Positions 17,686-26,864 of a stretch of DNA of 33,454 nucleotides are shown piece by piece. The notes beneath the pieces were generated by a model. The model worked only from the letters and a program-made list of their open reading frames with translations. It did not search any database and was not told the origin of the DNA. Positions within the stretch are counted from its first letter, which is position 1. Every line of letters begins with the position of its first letter. Where the stretch lies: assembly GCA_027076905.1 (NCBI GenBank), contig JALTGP010000102.1, forward strand, positions 1-33,454. Reading direction: 5' to 3'. Both the position numbers and the translations under genes were made by a program. Origin of the DNA: Campylobacteraceae bacterium (GTDB lineage Bacteria > Campylobacterota > Campylobacteria > Campylobacterales > Sulfurovaceae).

Positions 17686-18916
17686 AATTCCTCTATTGCT
17701 AAAGCCATCAGTTCCTATTTTTGCAAGAAGTCTATTACAAACTAAAATAAACCTCTACCTAATAGAGTTTGCAATAAATTCACTGCTAAGAGCCAAAAGT
17801 AAAAATATATTTATTTTAGTGGTTTTCACTCTACTCACCTCTCTTTTGACCTCTGTATTTCTTATTACAAGTTCTATCAAATATGAGCTTCAATCCACGG
17901 TAAACGCCCTTCCTCAAATTACCGTGCAGAAGATAAAAGCAGGACGACACTATGACATAGAAACCTCTGTGGCTGATGAAATTTTGACGATTGCAGGGGT
18001 GAGTGAAGCTGTGCCAAGAGTGTGGGGTTACTACTACTTTGCGAATGCAGGGGTAAACTTCTCAGTAGTGGGAATAGAGCAGTATGCGTCTCAATACAAG
18101 GAGAGTTTAGCCAAGGTAGTAGAGAAGTTTGATTTTGATGAACTCGGTAGCTCTATGGTGGTGGGGCAGGGGGTCAAAGAGGTGATGAGTGCCAACTACT
18201 ATGGTGACTATTTTAATTTTATTAAACCAGATGGAAGTCTACAAAAAGTGGCTTTAGCAGGGGTGTTTGATGGAGAGACAGAGCTGGAGTCCAATGATAT
18301 GATTTTAATGCCAACAGAGCTGGTACGAGAGGTTTTTGATATGAGAGAGGGGAAAGCCACGGATATTGTGGTCAAAGTGCCAAATGTAGATGAGATAACT
18401 ACCGTGGCATCTAAAATCAAGCTCCTCTATCCCGATACACGTGTGATTACCTCTAGTGATTTACAGATAAGCTATCAGAATATTTTTAATTATAAGAGTG
18501 GGCTCTTTTTGGCTCTTTTTATTATCTCTCTGTTTACCTTTTTTATGATTATCTATGACAAAGCAAGTGGATTAAGTAGTGAAGAGAAGCGAGAGATAGG
18601 GATACTCAAAGCGATAGGCTGGAGGGTAGATGATGTACTCAAAGAGAAGTTTTATGAGGCATTTATCCTCTCATTTTTGGCATATCTTTTTGGAGTACTC
18701 CTCGCTTTTGGTTTTGTATATATTTTTCAAGCACCACTCTTAAGGGAGATATTTGTAGGCTATTCTCAATTAAAAACCTCTTTTGAGTTACCATTTGTAT
18801 TTGATATTCAGGTACTCTTTTTGGTCTTTTTTCTCTCTGTTCCCATCTATGTGGGAGCGACCATTATTCCTGCGTGGAGGGCTTCAACACTTGAAGTAGA
18901 TGAGGTTATACGCTAA
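17675..18916 (+). CDS. ABC transporter permease, FtsX/MacB-like
   Basis: Four-TM MacB/FtsX architecture with large periplasmic domain. Likely TTG start at 17675 (AAGGA RBS), not the listed 17573 ATG, whose first ~34 residues overlap the upstream gene. Confidence 0.8.
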   Translation: MKIKIPLLLKPSVPIFARSLLQTKINLYLIEFAINSLLRAKSKNIFILVVFTLLTSLLTSVFLITSSIKYELQSTVNALPQITVQKIKAGRHYDIETSVADEILTIAGVSEAVPRVWGYYYFANAGVNFSVVGIEQYASQYKESLAKVVEKFDFDELGSSMVVGQGVKEVMSANYYGDYFNFIKPDGSLQKVALAGVFDGETELESNDMILMPTELVREVFDMREGKATDIVVKVPNVDEITTVASKIKLLYPDTRVITSSDLQISYQNIFNYKSGLFLALFIISLFTFFMIIYDKASGLSSEEKREIGILKAIGWRVDDVLKEKFYEAFILSFLAYLFGVLLAFGFVYIFQAPLLREIFVGYSQLKTSFELPFVFDIQVLFLVFFLSVPIYVGATIIPAWRASTLEVDEVIR

Positions 18917-19531
18917 TTAAGCAACCATTTTATAGTGTTCTACTCTATAGTTTAGTTTGTCCTTATCTTTTGGTGCTAAGCTTTTTACAAAGATACGTTG
19001 GATAATACCTTTTGGTCGGCTCATCATCTCCATAAGGTCAGTATAACTCATATTGTTTTCATTTAAATGTCGGTTTAGATAGATTAAAGAGGCTTCAACT
19101 CCTCGTCTTTTTTCTATGCCTAATAGTATCTGGTATAGCTCTATAAGCTCATAGATGTTCTCTTCGGGAATCGCTTCTCTAAAGGCAAAAAAGCTAGAAA
19201 TTTGACCTGTTATCATCTCTCTTTCTGGTTCAAAATCGGTAATCGCCCAGTAATACTCTCCTGATTTTGCTAAATTTTTAACAATAGCTTGTATTTTTTT
19301 TCCTTTTTTTATCGCTTGGATAATTAAAAAAAAGATAGCTTGTGGCATATCAGGATGACGTAATGCATCATGAGGAGTTCCTACAATTTCATCTGGTGTA
19401 TATCCTACAACAGAGCTAAAACTTTCATTAACAAAGGTAATATCCCCTTGCATATTTGTTTTTGTTACCATCATGTCATGAGAGCTAATAGTGAGTTCTT
19501 CGTCTATTGGAAGTGGTCTATATAATTTCAT
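18917..19531 (-). CDS. PAS-domain protein (Aer/CetB-like redox/energy sensor)
   Basis: TKTNMQGDITFVNESFSSVVGYTPDEIVGTPHDALRHPDMPQAIF is an Aer-type PAS signature. Likely start MKLYRPLP at 19531; ORF track extends to 19627. Confidence 0.8.
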   Translation of the reverse strand: MKLYRPLPIDEELTISSHDMMVTKTNMQGDITFVNESFSSVVGYTPDEIVGTPHDALRHPDMPQAIFFLIIQAIKKGKKIQAIVKNLAKSGEYYWAITDFEPEREMITGQISSFFAFREAIPEENIYELIELYQILLGIEKRRGVEASLIYLNRHLNENNMSYTDLMEMMSRPKGIIQRIFVKSLAPKDKDKLNYRVEHYKMVA

Positions 19532-19673
19532 GTTAAAATCCCTTTTTATATCTGGTTTCCTATACTTATTGATTGAAATTGTAGGATTAGAGTTGGTAGT
19601 AAATATGAAATTTTGAGATAAAATCATAACTTTTTTTAATATTAATAATTATATTAAATTATATATTTAAGAA

Positions 19674-20078
19674 TTATTCTCTGAAATCACCACTCTCATA
19701 GAGCCATTGGTTTTTAATTTTTAAAAATCTACTTCTCTCCATTATCTCTCCTGAACTAAGTTCTGCTCTAAAAGTGACAAAGGACTCCTCTTTTGTTTCT
19801 ATGGTATTAATAATTTTCAATCCTAAAAACTCTGTATCTTGACAAAACCCCTCAATACTGGCTATCCAAGCAACTGTATTAGAGCTATAATCAACATTGT
19901 CAGGATGGGTAGTTTTAACAAGATAGGAGCTATTACCCACGGCATATGCACTATAGCGAGACCTCATAAGAAGCAGAGCAGTTTTAGGCTTTGCTCCCTG
20001 GTGATAAATTAAACAGCATTTTTTATATTTCTGACGGCTTCCACATGGGCATGGAGCGTTTGGGCTTATTTTTTTCAT
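19674..20078 (-). CDS. YchJ/UPF0225-like protein with SEC-C motif
   Basis: PCPCGSRQKYKKCC SEC-C motif; LMRSRYSAYAVGN. Confidence 0.85.
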   Translation of the reverse strand: MKKISPNAPCPCGSRQKYKKCCLIYHQGAKPKTALLLMRSRYSAYAVGNSSYLVKTTHPDNVDYSSNTVAWIASIEGFCQDTEFLGLKIINTIETKEESFVTFRAELSSGEIMERSRFLKIKNQWLYESGDFRE

Positions 20079-20130
20079 GGGGGATTATAGCAAATTTGAA
20101 ATTTTTTTATAGGTTGTTTTAAAAAAAAGG

Positions 20131-20136
20131 TATAAT
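20131..20136 (+). promoter_or_regulatory. -10 box (TATAAT) for the ABC ATPase transcript with long leader
   Basis: aaaaaaaaggTATAATttt, ~150 bp upstream of the ATG at 20283. Confidence 0.45.
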
Positions 20137-20185
20137 TTTATAACTATTAAAGACTTTTCCTGAAAAAGGTAAGTATTATATTAAT

Positions 20186-20240
20186 TTGGAATCAGGGACT
20201 TTAGTCCCGAATAAGGCGAGGTTAAAGTCATTGTTTCCAA
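20186..20240 (+). promoter_or_regulatory. Structured leader element (riboswitch-like or REP-like)
   Basis: Outer stem TTGGAA/TTCCAA; inner hairpin GGGAC-TTTA-GTCCC; downstream TAAAGTC (20223-20229) is complementary to GACTTTA (20197-20203), giving alternative or pseudoknot pairing. Confidence 0.45.
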
Positions 20241-20282
20241 TATTTTTAAAATTAATTTTGGGATTGAGGCAAAGGAACAACC

Positions 20283-20951
20283 ATGATAAGCCTAAAAAAC
20301 ATAACAAAAAAATATGAACTAAATAAAAACAACACCATAACAGCCCTAGATAATATCTCATTAGAGATAAAAGAGGGTGAATTGGTGATTCTAAAAGGGG
20401 TAAGTGGCAGTGGTAAGAGTACAATTCTCTCTCTTATCGCTTCGCTTACCAAACCAACTACAGGTGATGTGATGGTTAACAATAAGAGAGTATCGAAACT
20501 TCCTGATAACTTTGCTTCGGATTATCGTCAAGAGGATATTGGGTTTATTTTTCAGAGGTATAATCTTATTGTTAGGCTTAGTGTGAGTGATAATATTTTG
20601 CTTCCACTTGTGCCAATAAATCCTGATGAGGTGGAGGCTAAAGAGAAGCTCTATCGGGTGATGGAGCAGTTTGATATTGTGGATAAGAGAGATACTATGG
20701 TGCGTAACCTCTCAGGAGGGGAGCAACAGAGGGTTGCTATTGCTAGGGCGTTGGTTAACGACCCCAAGATAGTAATCGCTGATGAGCCTACAGCGAATTT
20801 GGATGAGAAATTATCTTTGGATTTTATTGAGATTTTGAAAGGGTTAAAAGAGAGTGGCAGGACGATAGTGGTTGCCACCCATGACCCTCTGTTTTTTGAT
20901 TTGGAGATAGTGGATAGGATAGTTGATGTGCAAAGTGGAAAAATCTTATGA
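20283..20951 (+). CDS. ABC transporter ATPase (LolD/MacB-type)
   Basis: Walker A GVSGSGKST, LSGGEQQRVAIARAL, Walker B IVIADEPTANLD. Confidence 0.92.
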   Translation: MISLKNITKKYELNKNNTITALDNISLEIKEGELVILKGVSGSGKSTILSLIASLTKPTTGDVMVNNKRVSKLPDNFASDYRQEDIGFIFQRYNLIVRLSVSDNILLPLVPINPDEVEAKEKLYRVMEQFDIVDKRDTMVRNLSGGEQQRVAIARALVNDPKIVIADEPTANLDEKLSLDFIEILKGLKESGRTIVVATHDPLFFDLEIVDRIVDVQSGKIL

Positions 20952-21907
20952 TGTTGACCCCTGAAGTTTTAGCAATATTGATATTAAATAGTATCTTTTT
21001 GATTTTTGCACTAGTGGCTTTTGTACTTTCGTTGAAGATATTTTTTAGATGGGATATGGAGGTGACGACACAAGAGCAGTATAGTTTAGAGAAACAGAGC
21101 TATTTGGGGGCGACTATTATCAAATATATCTTTGCCATAAAGCTTCCTCTCTTTCTATTTTTTGTCTTTACATTAGATAAAATATCAACACTTCTTACAG
21201 GAGCAATGTGTGGAGCAGGGGTGGTGGATGCTACTGATTATGGTTCATATCTGCTTATTTTAAAGCTTATAAACCTCTATCTTTTTGGATTTTGGTTGAC
21301 CTTACACTACTTGGATATCAAAAGTCCAAATCTACCATATACGAGGCTAAAGTTTGAGTTTTTTATGGTGGCTTTTCTCTTTTTAGTTATTGAAATTGTA
21401 CTAGAGGGGATAATGTTTACCTCAATTGATATTAATAAGATGGTAAGCTGTTGTGGGACGCTCTACTCTAGCTCATCTACCTCAGCTATTGGAGGGATAT
21501 TCTCGATTGATAGGGTGGTGATGTTGACACTCTTTTACGGAAACTTTACCCTAATGGCTATTTTTTATAAGTTGAGGCTCTTCTATCTATTTGCCATTTC
21601 AAATTTTAGTTTTATTTTGGTCTCCCTTATCTCATTAATACAGTTTTTTGGGACATATATTTATCAATTGCCAACCCACCACTGTCCATTTTGTTTTTTA
21701 CAGAGTGATTATTATTACGTGGGCTATCTTCTTTATGGTTTACTATTTCTAGGAACATTTTACGGGATAAGAGTAGGAGTTGTAAAAATATTAGGAGAAA
21801 ATGAGGGTAGGGGGCTAACATACTCTTTGTGGTTTAACTTTGCTTATGTGGTGTTGGTCTCATCTTATGTGGTTGTCTATTTTATTAAAAATGGGGTTTG
21901 GTTATAA
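20948..21907 (+). CDS. Polytopic membrane protein with conserved-looking Cys motifs
   Basis: Multiple TMs; MCGAGVVDA, SCCGTLY, HHCPFCFLQ; 4-nt overlap with the ABC ATPase. Confidence 0.75.
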   Translation: MMLTPEVLAILILNSIFLIFALVAFVLSLKIFFRWDMEVTTQEQYSLEKQSYLGATIIKYIFAIKLPLFLFFVFTLDKISTLLTGAMCGAGVVDATDYGSYLLILKLINLYLFGFWLTLHYLDIKSPNLPYTRLKFEFFMVAFLFLVIEIVLEGIMFTSIDINKMVSCCGTLYSSSSTSAIGGIFSIDRVVMLTLFYGNFTLMAIFYKLRLFYLFAISNFSFILVSLISLIQFFGTYIYQLPTHHCPFCFLQSDYYYVGYLLYGLLFLGTFYGIRVGVVKILGENEGRGLTYSLWFNFAYVVLVSSYVVVYFIKNGVWL

Positions 21908-21918
21908 CACCCCATTTT
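21887..21918. terminator. Bidirectional intrinsic terminator between convergent genes
   Basis: AAAATGGGG (21887-21896 region) / CCCCATTTT (21910-21918) hairpin with A/T-rich flanks at the junction of the membrane protein gene and dut. Confidence 0.6.
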
Positions 21919-21919
21919 A

Positions 21920-22597
21920 TCACCTTTTTAGATAAGCTTTTTTTAGCTCTTGATAGAGTTCATCAGGTTTTATACTCTTTTGTTTATTGAGTAAACTCTG
22001 CATCACCACATTATCCTCTTTTCCATCCCATATTTTGATGTATGAACCATCCTTATATCCATTGTCTTGTCTGAACTTATTTAAGATGTTTTTACCAATA
22101 TAAAGAGCATAAAGAGTAGAGAGATTAAGACCGAGTTTAGAAGTGACATTTAGAAAACTGTTGGTGAGTTGGTTGATATCATTTGAACAAAATAGTACTT
22201 TTATCATCTCCTCTACCAAGGCTATCTGCTCATAACTCTCAAGTTGGCTCTTTTGTGCCTCTTCTAAGTTTTTGTAACTATCCATTGCAATGATATTTTC
22301 TGCTAACTGCTCTATTGTCCCTAAAGCATCTACTTTGTAGAGACGTAGTGCTTCAGACATTATAAAATGCCAAATATCCACAAGCTCTATTTTAATATTT
22401 TCATAATCAGGCTCTGCATCTATATTTTTCCAATGTTTCCACGGATAGGACTCAACCAGTTCAGCCGATTCAAGATATATGCATCGTCGCCAATCAATTT
22501 TTTTGCCATTCTTCGTGATTCCATCTTCCCAGTTTTCTCCATTGGTAGCATCGTTTAGTTGTTGCTGTAGCTCTAGCATCTGTAGTATTTGACTCAT
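21920..22597 (-). CDS. dut: Dimeric dUTP diphosphatase
   Basis: All-alpha dUTPase motifs (CIYLESAELVES, IELVDIWHFIMSE). Confidence 0.85.
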   Translation of the reverse strand: MSQILQMLELQQQLNDATNGENWEDGITKNGKKIDWRRCIYLESAELVESYPWKHWKNIDAEPDYENIKIELVDIWHFIMSEALRLYKVDALGTIEQLAENIIAMDSYKNLEEAQKSQLESYEQIALVEEMIKVLFCSNDINQLTNSFLNVTSKLGLNLSTLYALYIGKNILNKFRQDNGYKDGSYIKIWDGKEDNVVMQSLLNKQKSIKPDELYQELKKAYLKR

Positions 22598-22631
22598 TTT
22601 AGACCTTTTTGATTTTTTGATTTCTATTTTT

Positions 22632-23726
22632 CTATTTTTCTATTTTGGATGTAATTATATCTGCAACATTTTTAGAACTACCATGAGAGAGATATGATTT
22701 TAGCTCTTTTGCTTTTTGGGTAAATATTTCTCTATCGGTGTTATGATACTCTTTTAGTAGATTCTCTACAGTGACACGCTCTTGAAGCAGTTCATTATGT
22801 AGCGTGGTGTTATTGTAATTTGTCAAGATGATATTGGCAAGTCCTACTTGGCTGATACCAAATAGCTTTGTTCCAATAAAAAAATCTATCTTCTTCGCAA
22901 TAAAGCTAAGGGTAAATGGTGTACCAATAAGAGCAGACTCTAGCGTGGCTGTTCCCGAACAGATAAAGGCAAACTCCGACTCTGCCAAAGCTGTTTGGGT
23001 ATCTGTTGAGACCTCAAATATAGATATATCTCCATAAAGCTCTTTTATCTTAGTAGATGAGAAGCTTTGAGGGATAATTAAAATGGCTTTTTTATCAGAG
23101 AGTTTTCTGCGTACCTCTTTAAAAATAGGAAGCAGTTTTAAAATTTCACTTTTTCTACTTCCTGGCATAAAGGCGATGCTTTTACTATTTTTATCATGTT
23201 GTACGGATATCTCATCAAGTAGTGGATGACCGATATATTTGGCTTTGCTACTGTAAAAATTAACTTCAAAGGGTAATATTCCTAAAAGGTGGTCACAATA
23301 TTGCTCTAATTTTTTAGCACGTTTGGGACGTGTGAGCCAAATTTGTGGTAGAATATAGTAGATTATCTCTTTATCAGGATAGGCAATTTTGAGTTTTTTG
23401 GCAAGTGGAAGATTAAAACCTGATGCGTCCATTAGTAAAATTTTATCTACATCTTTTGCCAACTTTACCATCTCATCGGCTACTTTAAATAGCCATCTTA
23501 TTTTTTTGATGGTATCAACCACACCCATAATTGCCATTTCGCTAATATCATAAAGAGGCTCTCCCCTCTCTTTGGTACTTAGCTCTTTACTAAATATACC
23601 AAGAAGTTGAATATCGTTAGTATGCTTCAAAATCTCTTTAAGATGGAGATTTGAAGAGGGTTCATGGGCAGATACAAGAAGTTTCAAGGGCTTTTTGAAA
23701 GGCTTTTTTAAGAGCTGTTTATCCAA
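22632..23726 (-). CDS. lpxB: Lipid-A-disaccharide synthase
   Basis: LLVSAHEPSSNLHL, VDTIKKIRWLF, ILPQIWLTRPKR, LGILPFEVNFY, IGHPLLDE, MPGSRKSEI, CSGTATLESALIGTP. Confidence 0.93.
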   Translation of the reverse strand: MDKQLLKKPFKKPLKLLVSAHEPSSNLHLKEILKHTNDIQLLGIFSKELSTKERGEPLYDISEMAIMGVVDTIKKIRWLFKVADEMVKLAKDVDKILLMDASGFNLPLAKKLKIAYPDKEIIYYILPQIWLTRPKRAKKLEQYCDHLLGILPFEVNFYSSKAKYIGHPLLDEISVQHDKNSKSIAFMPGSRKSEILKLLPIFKEVRRKLSDKKAILIIPQSFSSTKIKELYGDISIFEVSTDTQTALAESEFAFICSGTATLESALIGTPFTLSFIAKKIDFFIGTKLFGISQVGLANIILTNYNNTTLHNELLQERVTVENLLKEYHNTDREIFTQKAKELKSYLSHGSSKNVADIITSKIEK

Positions 23727-24087
23727 ACTTTAGACCAGCAAAAAAACCAGCTACTGCTCCTACACCTGAACTAAATTTCATACTTGAAAGTCTCTCTTGT
23801 AGCATACTTGTTAATCCTTTAAATGAATCAACACCTTGTGAAACACCATTGGTTAATGCCTCTTCATTGACTGTTGAAACACCTTGTGACTCAAGTACAA
23901 AAAGAGCCACCAATCCCAAACCTAAGAAAATGAGAAGAAGTTTAAAAAACTTTTTCATAAAATACCCAACGGCTAAACCGATAACAAAGTGAGTCCCCAT
24001 ATCCAAAAAAGGAAAAGGAGAAACATCTCCACTTGTTGCTGTTGTTGTCGTTGCTGTGTGTGAATTTACTGCATACTCTTCATTCAT
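23719..24087 (-). CDS. FUN14-family-like small membrane protein
   Basis: FVIGLAVGYFMKKFFKLLLIFLGLGL and C-terminal GAVAGFFAGLKFG glycine-rich TM segments. Confidence 0.65.
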   Translation of the reverse strand: MNEEYAVNSHTATTTTATSGDVSPFPFLDMGTHFVIGLAVGYFMKKFFKLLLIFLGLGLVALFVLESQGVSTVNEEALTNGVSQGVDSFKGLTSMLQERLSSMKFSSGVGAVAGFFAGLKFG

Positions 24088-24141
24088 TACTATTTCTTCC
24101 TTATATATTTTATAGTATGGATTATATCTTAATTTTGTGTA

Positions 24142-25068
24142 TTAATTACCATTACCAATGAGTGCATCACATAAATCAAAACGGTTATGTGTCATAAGGT
24201 GAACTTTTGGGTGTAGTTTTAAAATATTATCAAACAGTGTCTTGGATATCTCAAATCCTACTTGTTGCTCCTGCTCTTCGCCATCCATCGCGGCGAGGTT
24301 CATCTCATCTATAATCTCTTTTGGTACAGTAATTCCAGGTACTTTATCAGAGATGAAATTGGCTGTTTTAGCACGTACCACAGGGAATTGACCCAACACA
24401 AGCTCTGCTTCTTTTGCCGTATCTCTTACACTCTCATGTTTACACTCTTCAAAAATATCCAGTAGCTCTTTGGCATTCTCCAAATCATAAACAGGCTGAG
24501 TAATAATTCCTCTTGCCCCATAGTTTAGCTTTTTAAGTATTTTCTTTTTGATATGTCTCATATCTTTGGCATAGGCATTGGCTACAGCAAATGGATAGAT
24601 AGGTTTTGGTTTAGGGTTAAGCTCTCTATTGGAGTAAGAGAAGCCATTGTTTATCTTATAGATGATACTCAAAAGCAGAGTCGAGTCACGCTCTAGCACC
24701 CCTTTTACCTCAGGCTGGTCAGAAAATTTAGCAGGGTCACCTGTCAGTGCCAAGATACAACGCAAATCAAAATCATTCGCCCCCAAAAGGGTTGATTGAA
24801 GTGAGAGTTTATTCTTGTCTCTCATGCTCATGGTCGCAATCACAGGCTTTCCGAATCTCTGTTGTACCTGAATTGCCGAGAGTACTCCCGACATTTTAAG
24901 CTTTGCCAATGGATTGTCTGTCACTGAAAAACCAGCCACTTTTTCATGCAATTTTAGCTTTTCAATCTTTCGGATAATGGGTTTAATAGAAGCACCATGA
25001 GGAGGGGTAATCTCTATGGTTATAAAAGGTCTGTCGCTATGGAGTGTTTTACAAAAAATTTCAAACAT
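24142..25068 (-). CDS. metF: Methylenetetrahydrofolate reductase family protein
   Basis: ITIEITPPHGAS, GFSVTDNP, RCILALTGDP, GARGIITQPVYD. Confidence 0.75.
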   Translation of the reverse strand: MFEIFCKTLHSDRPFITIEITPPHGASIKPIIRKIEKLKLHEKVAGFSVTDNPLAKLKMSGVLSAIQVQQRFGKPVIATMSMRDKNKLSLQSTLLGANDFDLRCILALTGDPAKFSDQPEVKGVLERDSTLLLSIIYKINNGFSYSNRELNPKPKPIYPFAVANAYAKDMRHIKKKILKKLNYGARGIITQPVYDLENAKELLDIFEECKHESVRDTAKEAELVLGQFPVVRAKTANFISDKVPGITVPKEIIDEMNLAAMDGEEQEQQVGFEISKTLFDNILKLHPKVHLMTHNRFDLCDALIGNGN

Positions 25069-25213
25069 ATATTTTATTTTAGTCCTAATAAGTAATTGGG
25101 CATAATTTTAGCCAAATCTAACATAGAGAGAGTTTTATCATGAGGGGTAAAAATTTTAAAAAGGTACTATTCCTAACATATGTCAATAACACATTAAAAG
25201 AAAAATCTATATT

Positions 25214-26305
25214 TTAATCAACCACCAAAACCTCCCCAAATAAAACCTCTTGCATCTTGGGCATCACCCATAAAACATCAATTATTGGTATCTGCTCTGG
25301 AAATGTGCCGTCTCCGTCGGTGAAGTAGATTAAAAATTTAAAATCCTCATGGCTTGATTCCAAATGCTCGAAAACAGGTCTAAAGTCTGTTCCTCCTCCT
25401 CCTTTAACGGTGGAGTTTAGAGGTTCATGGGGGGTGAGTTGTTGGATATTTTGAATCTCTGCATCGCACTCTATTAGCTCAATCATGTAGTGGGTGAAGA
25501 GTTGCATTATCTCCTCTAGTTCTGCTAAAAATTTTCTAAGTAGTTGGTCATCAATGGAGGCAGAGGTGTCGATGGCAACGGATATTTTTAACTCCTCTCC
25601 ATAGATAGAGGGTAAGGCAATACCACGGTAGAGATGCTTTTTAGAGGGGGGGAACATTCTGTAGTCGCTTTTGGCGTGGACATTGACATATCTGTATAGC
25701 TCCTCTCTCCATGAAATTTGAGACGGTTTGGAGGTTTGTATGATTCGCTCTATGCCTTTGGGTAGGTTGCCTTGTTTTTCTAGTTTGACTCCTAGTTGCT
25801 CCAAGATAAGCTCATACTCTTCTTGGGAGAGTATCTCCTCTTTTAAAAGGTCTTCTTCTTGTATCTGTTCGGTCTGTTGCTCCTCTTGCTCGTCTGCTTC
25901 TTCGATATCCAGTTCACCCAAAAGGGTGGTGTATATCTGCTCGGTATAGAGTCGCTCAAAACGGGTGCTGTAGTTTGCCATTGGTGGAAGCATAAAGCCA
26001 TTTTCTACTAGCAAATCATTGATGGCATAATCAGAGGCTAATTGCCATATGGAGGAGACTTTTCCTGCCCCTCTCTCATCGTGAAAGAGGGCTTGGTGCA
26101 TCGCTGCGTTTGCGAGTAGGGTGGTAAGCTCGTTTGGGGTTAGTGCTTCGATATACTCACTGTTATACTCAAAAACATCGCCCAGATTTCTCTTATTGAT
26201 AAGCTTGTCATTTTCTTGTAAGGTTAGAGATGTTACAAGTGTCCCAAAGTATGGGTTTTCTAACATTAGTTTACTTTTTGCCTCTCCTATTTTTTTACCT
26301 ATCAC
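25214..26305 (-). CDS. VWA-like / DUF2201 putative metallopeptidase domain protein
   Basis: SVAIDTSASIDD MIDAS-like motif, GGGGTDFRPVFEH, LIYFTDGDGTFPE. Confidence 0.8.
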   Translation of the reverse strand: MIGKKIGEAKSKLMLENPYFGTLVTSLTLQENDKLINKRNLGDVFEYNSEYIEALTPNELTTLLANAAMHQALFHDERGAGKVSSIWQLASDYAINDLLVENGFMLPPMANYSTRFERLYTEQIYTTLLGELDIEEADEQEEQQTEQIQEEDLLKEEILSQEEYELILEQLGVKLEKQGNLPKGIERIIQTSKPSQISWREELYRYVNVHAKSDYRMFPPSKKHLYRGIALPSIYGEELKISVAIDTSASIDDQLLRKFLAELEEIMQLFTHYMIELIECDAEIQNIQQLTPHEPLNSTVKGGGGTDFRPVFEHLESSHEDFKFLIYFTDGDGTFPEQIPIIDVLWVMPKMQEVLFGEVLVVD

Positions 26306-26835
26306 CGTTGAATAACCTTTACATCTATTGGGGCAATCTCTTCTGGTTTATCTCCATTTCGTCTATTTTCAAGACGCTTACCTCTGTAGTAGTACCCACC
26401 TGCTGCACCACCTGCTGCGGTGAGGGTGAGGAGTCCTACTGTTACCATTTGAGCAAATACAAACAATGCACCCACTGCCAATGTCCCTGCAAAAGCAGCT
26501 CCTACTTTAAAGTTTGCTTTGGCATAGGTGACTTTTGCCTCTCTGGCGATGTCTTGTTGAGCCTCTTTGACTACTTTTAGTTTCTCTTTTTCGGCTTTGA
26601 CTTGTATCTTTTCTCTCTCTTTGACAAAAGTGCTTTTAAGTTTGGCTTCTGAGTCTTTGCGAAAATATGCAGAGAGTGAGGTGAGCCAAAAAGAGGCGAT
26701 AAGCGTAATAAATATAAGAGGAATCGCCAAACGGATAAGGTCTCCTTGGGTTGGGTTTGGAGGGGTCATAGAGAGCATCACTGCTGTGATAATCTGAACC
26801 AAAATGATAGCTAAGAAATTTTTTAATAGTTGCAC
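26302..26835 (-). CDS. Multi-TM hypothetical protein with central coiled coil
   Basis: 177 aa; two N-terminal TMs, charged coiled coil, Gly/Ala-rich TM hairpin; 4-nt overlap with the VWA gene. Confidence 0.65.
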   Translation of the reverse strand: MQLLKNFLAIILVQIITAVMLSMTPPNPTQGDLIRLAIPLIFITLIASFWLTSLSAYFRKDSEAKLKSTFVKEREKIQVKAEKEKLKVVKEAQQDIAREAKVTYAKANFKVGAAFAGTLAVGALFVFAQMVTVGLLTLTAAGGAAGGYYYRGKRLENRRNGDKPEEIAPIDVKVIQR

Positions 26836-26864
26836 GGGTTAATCCTTGAAAAAATAAATGAATG

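Noticed and set aside
22618-22645. Short tandem repeat TCTATTTT x3 at the lpxB stop, considered as phase-variation tract
   Set aside because: The stop codon falls in the repeat and copy changes would only affect the extreme C-terminal tail; weak case.
25140-25217. 25-codon ORF MRGKNFKKVLFLTYVNNTLKEKSIF
   Set aside because: Only a weak RBS and no coupling or conservation evidence.
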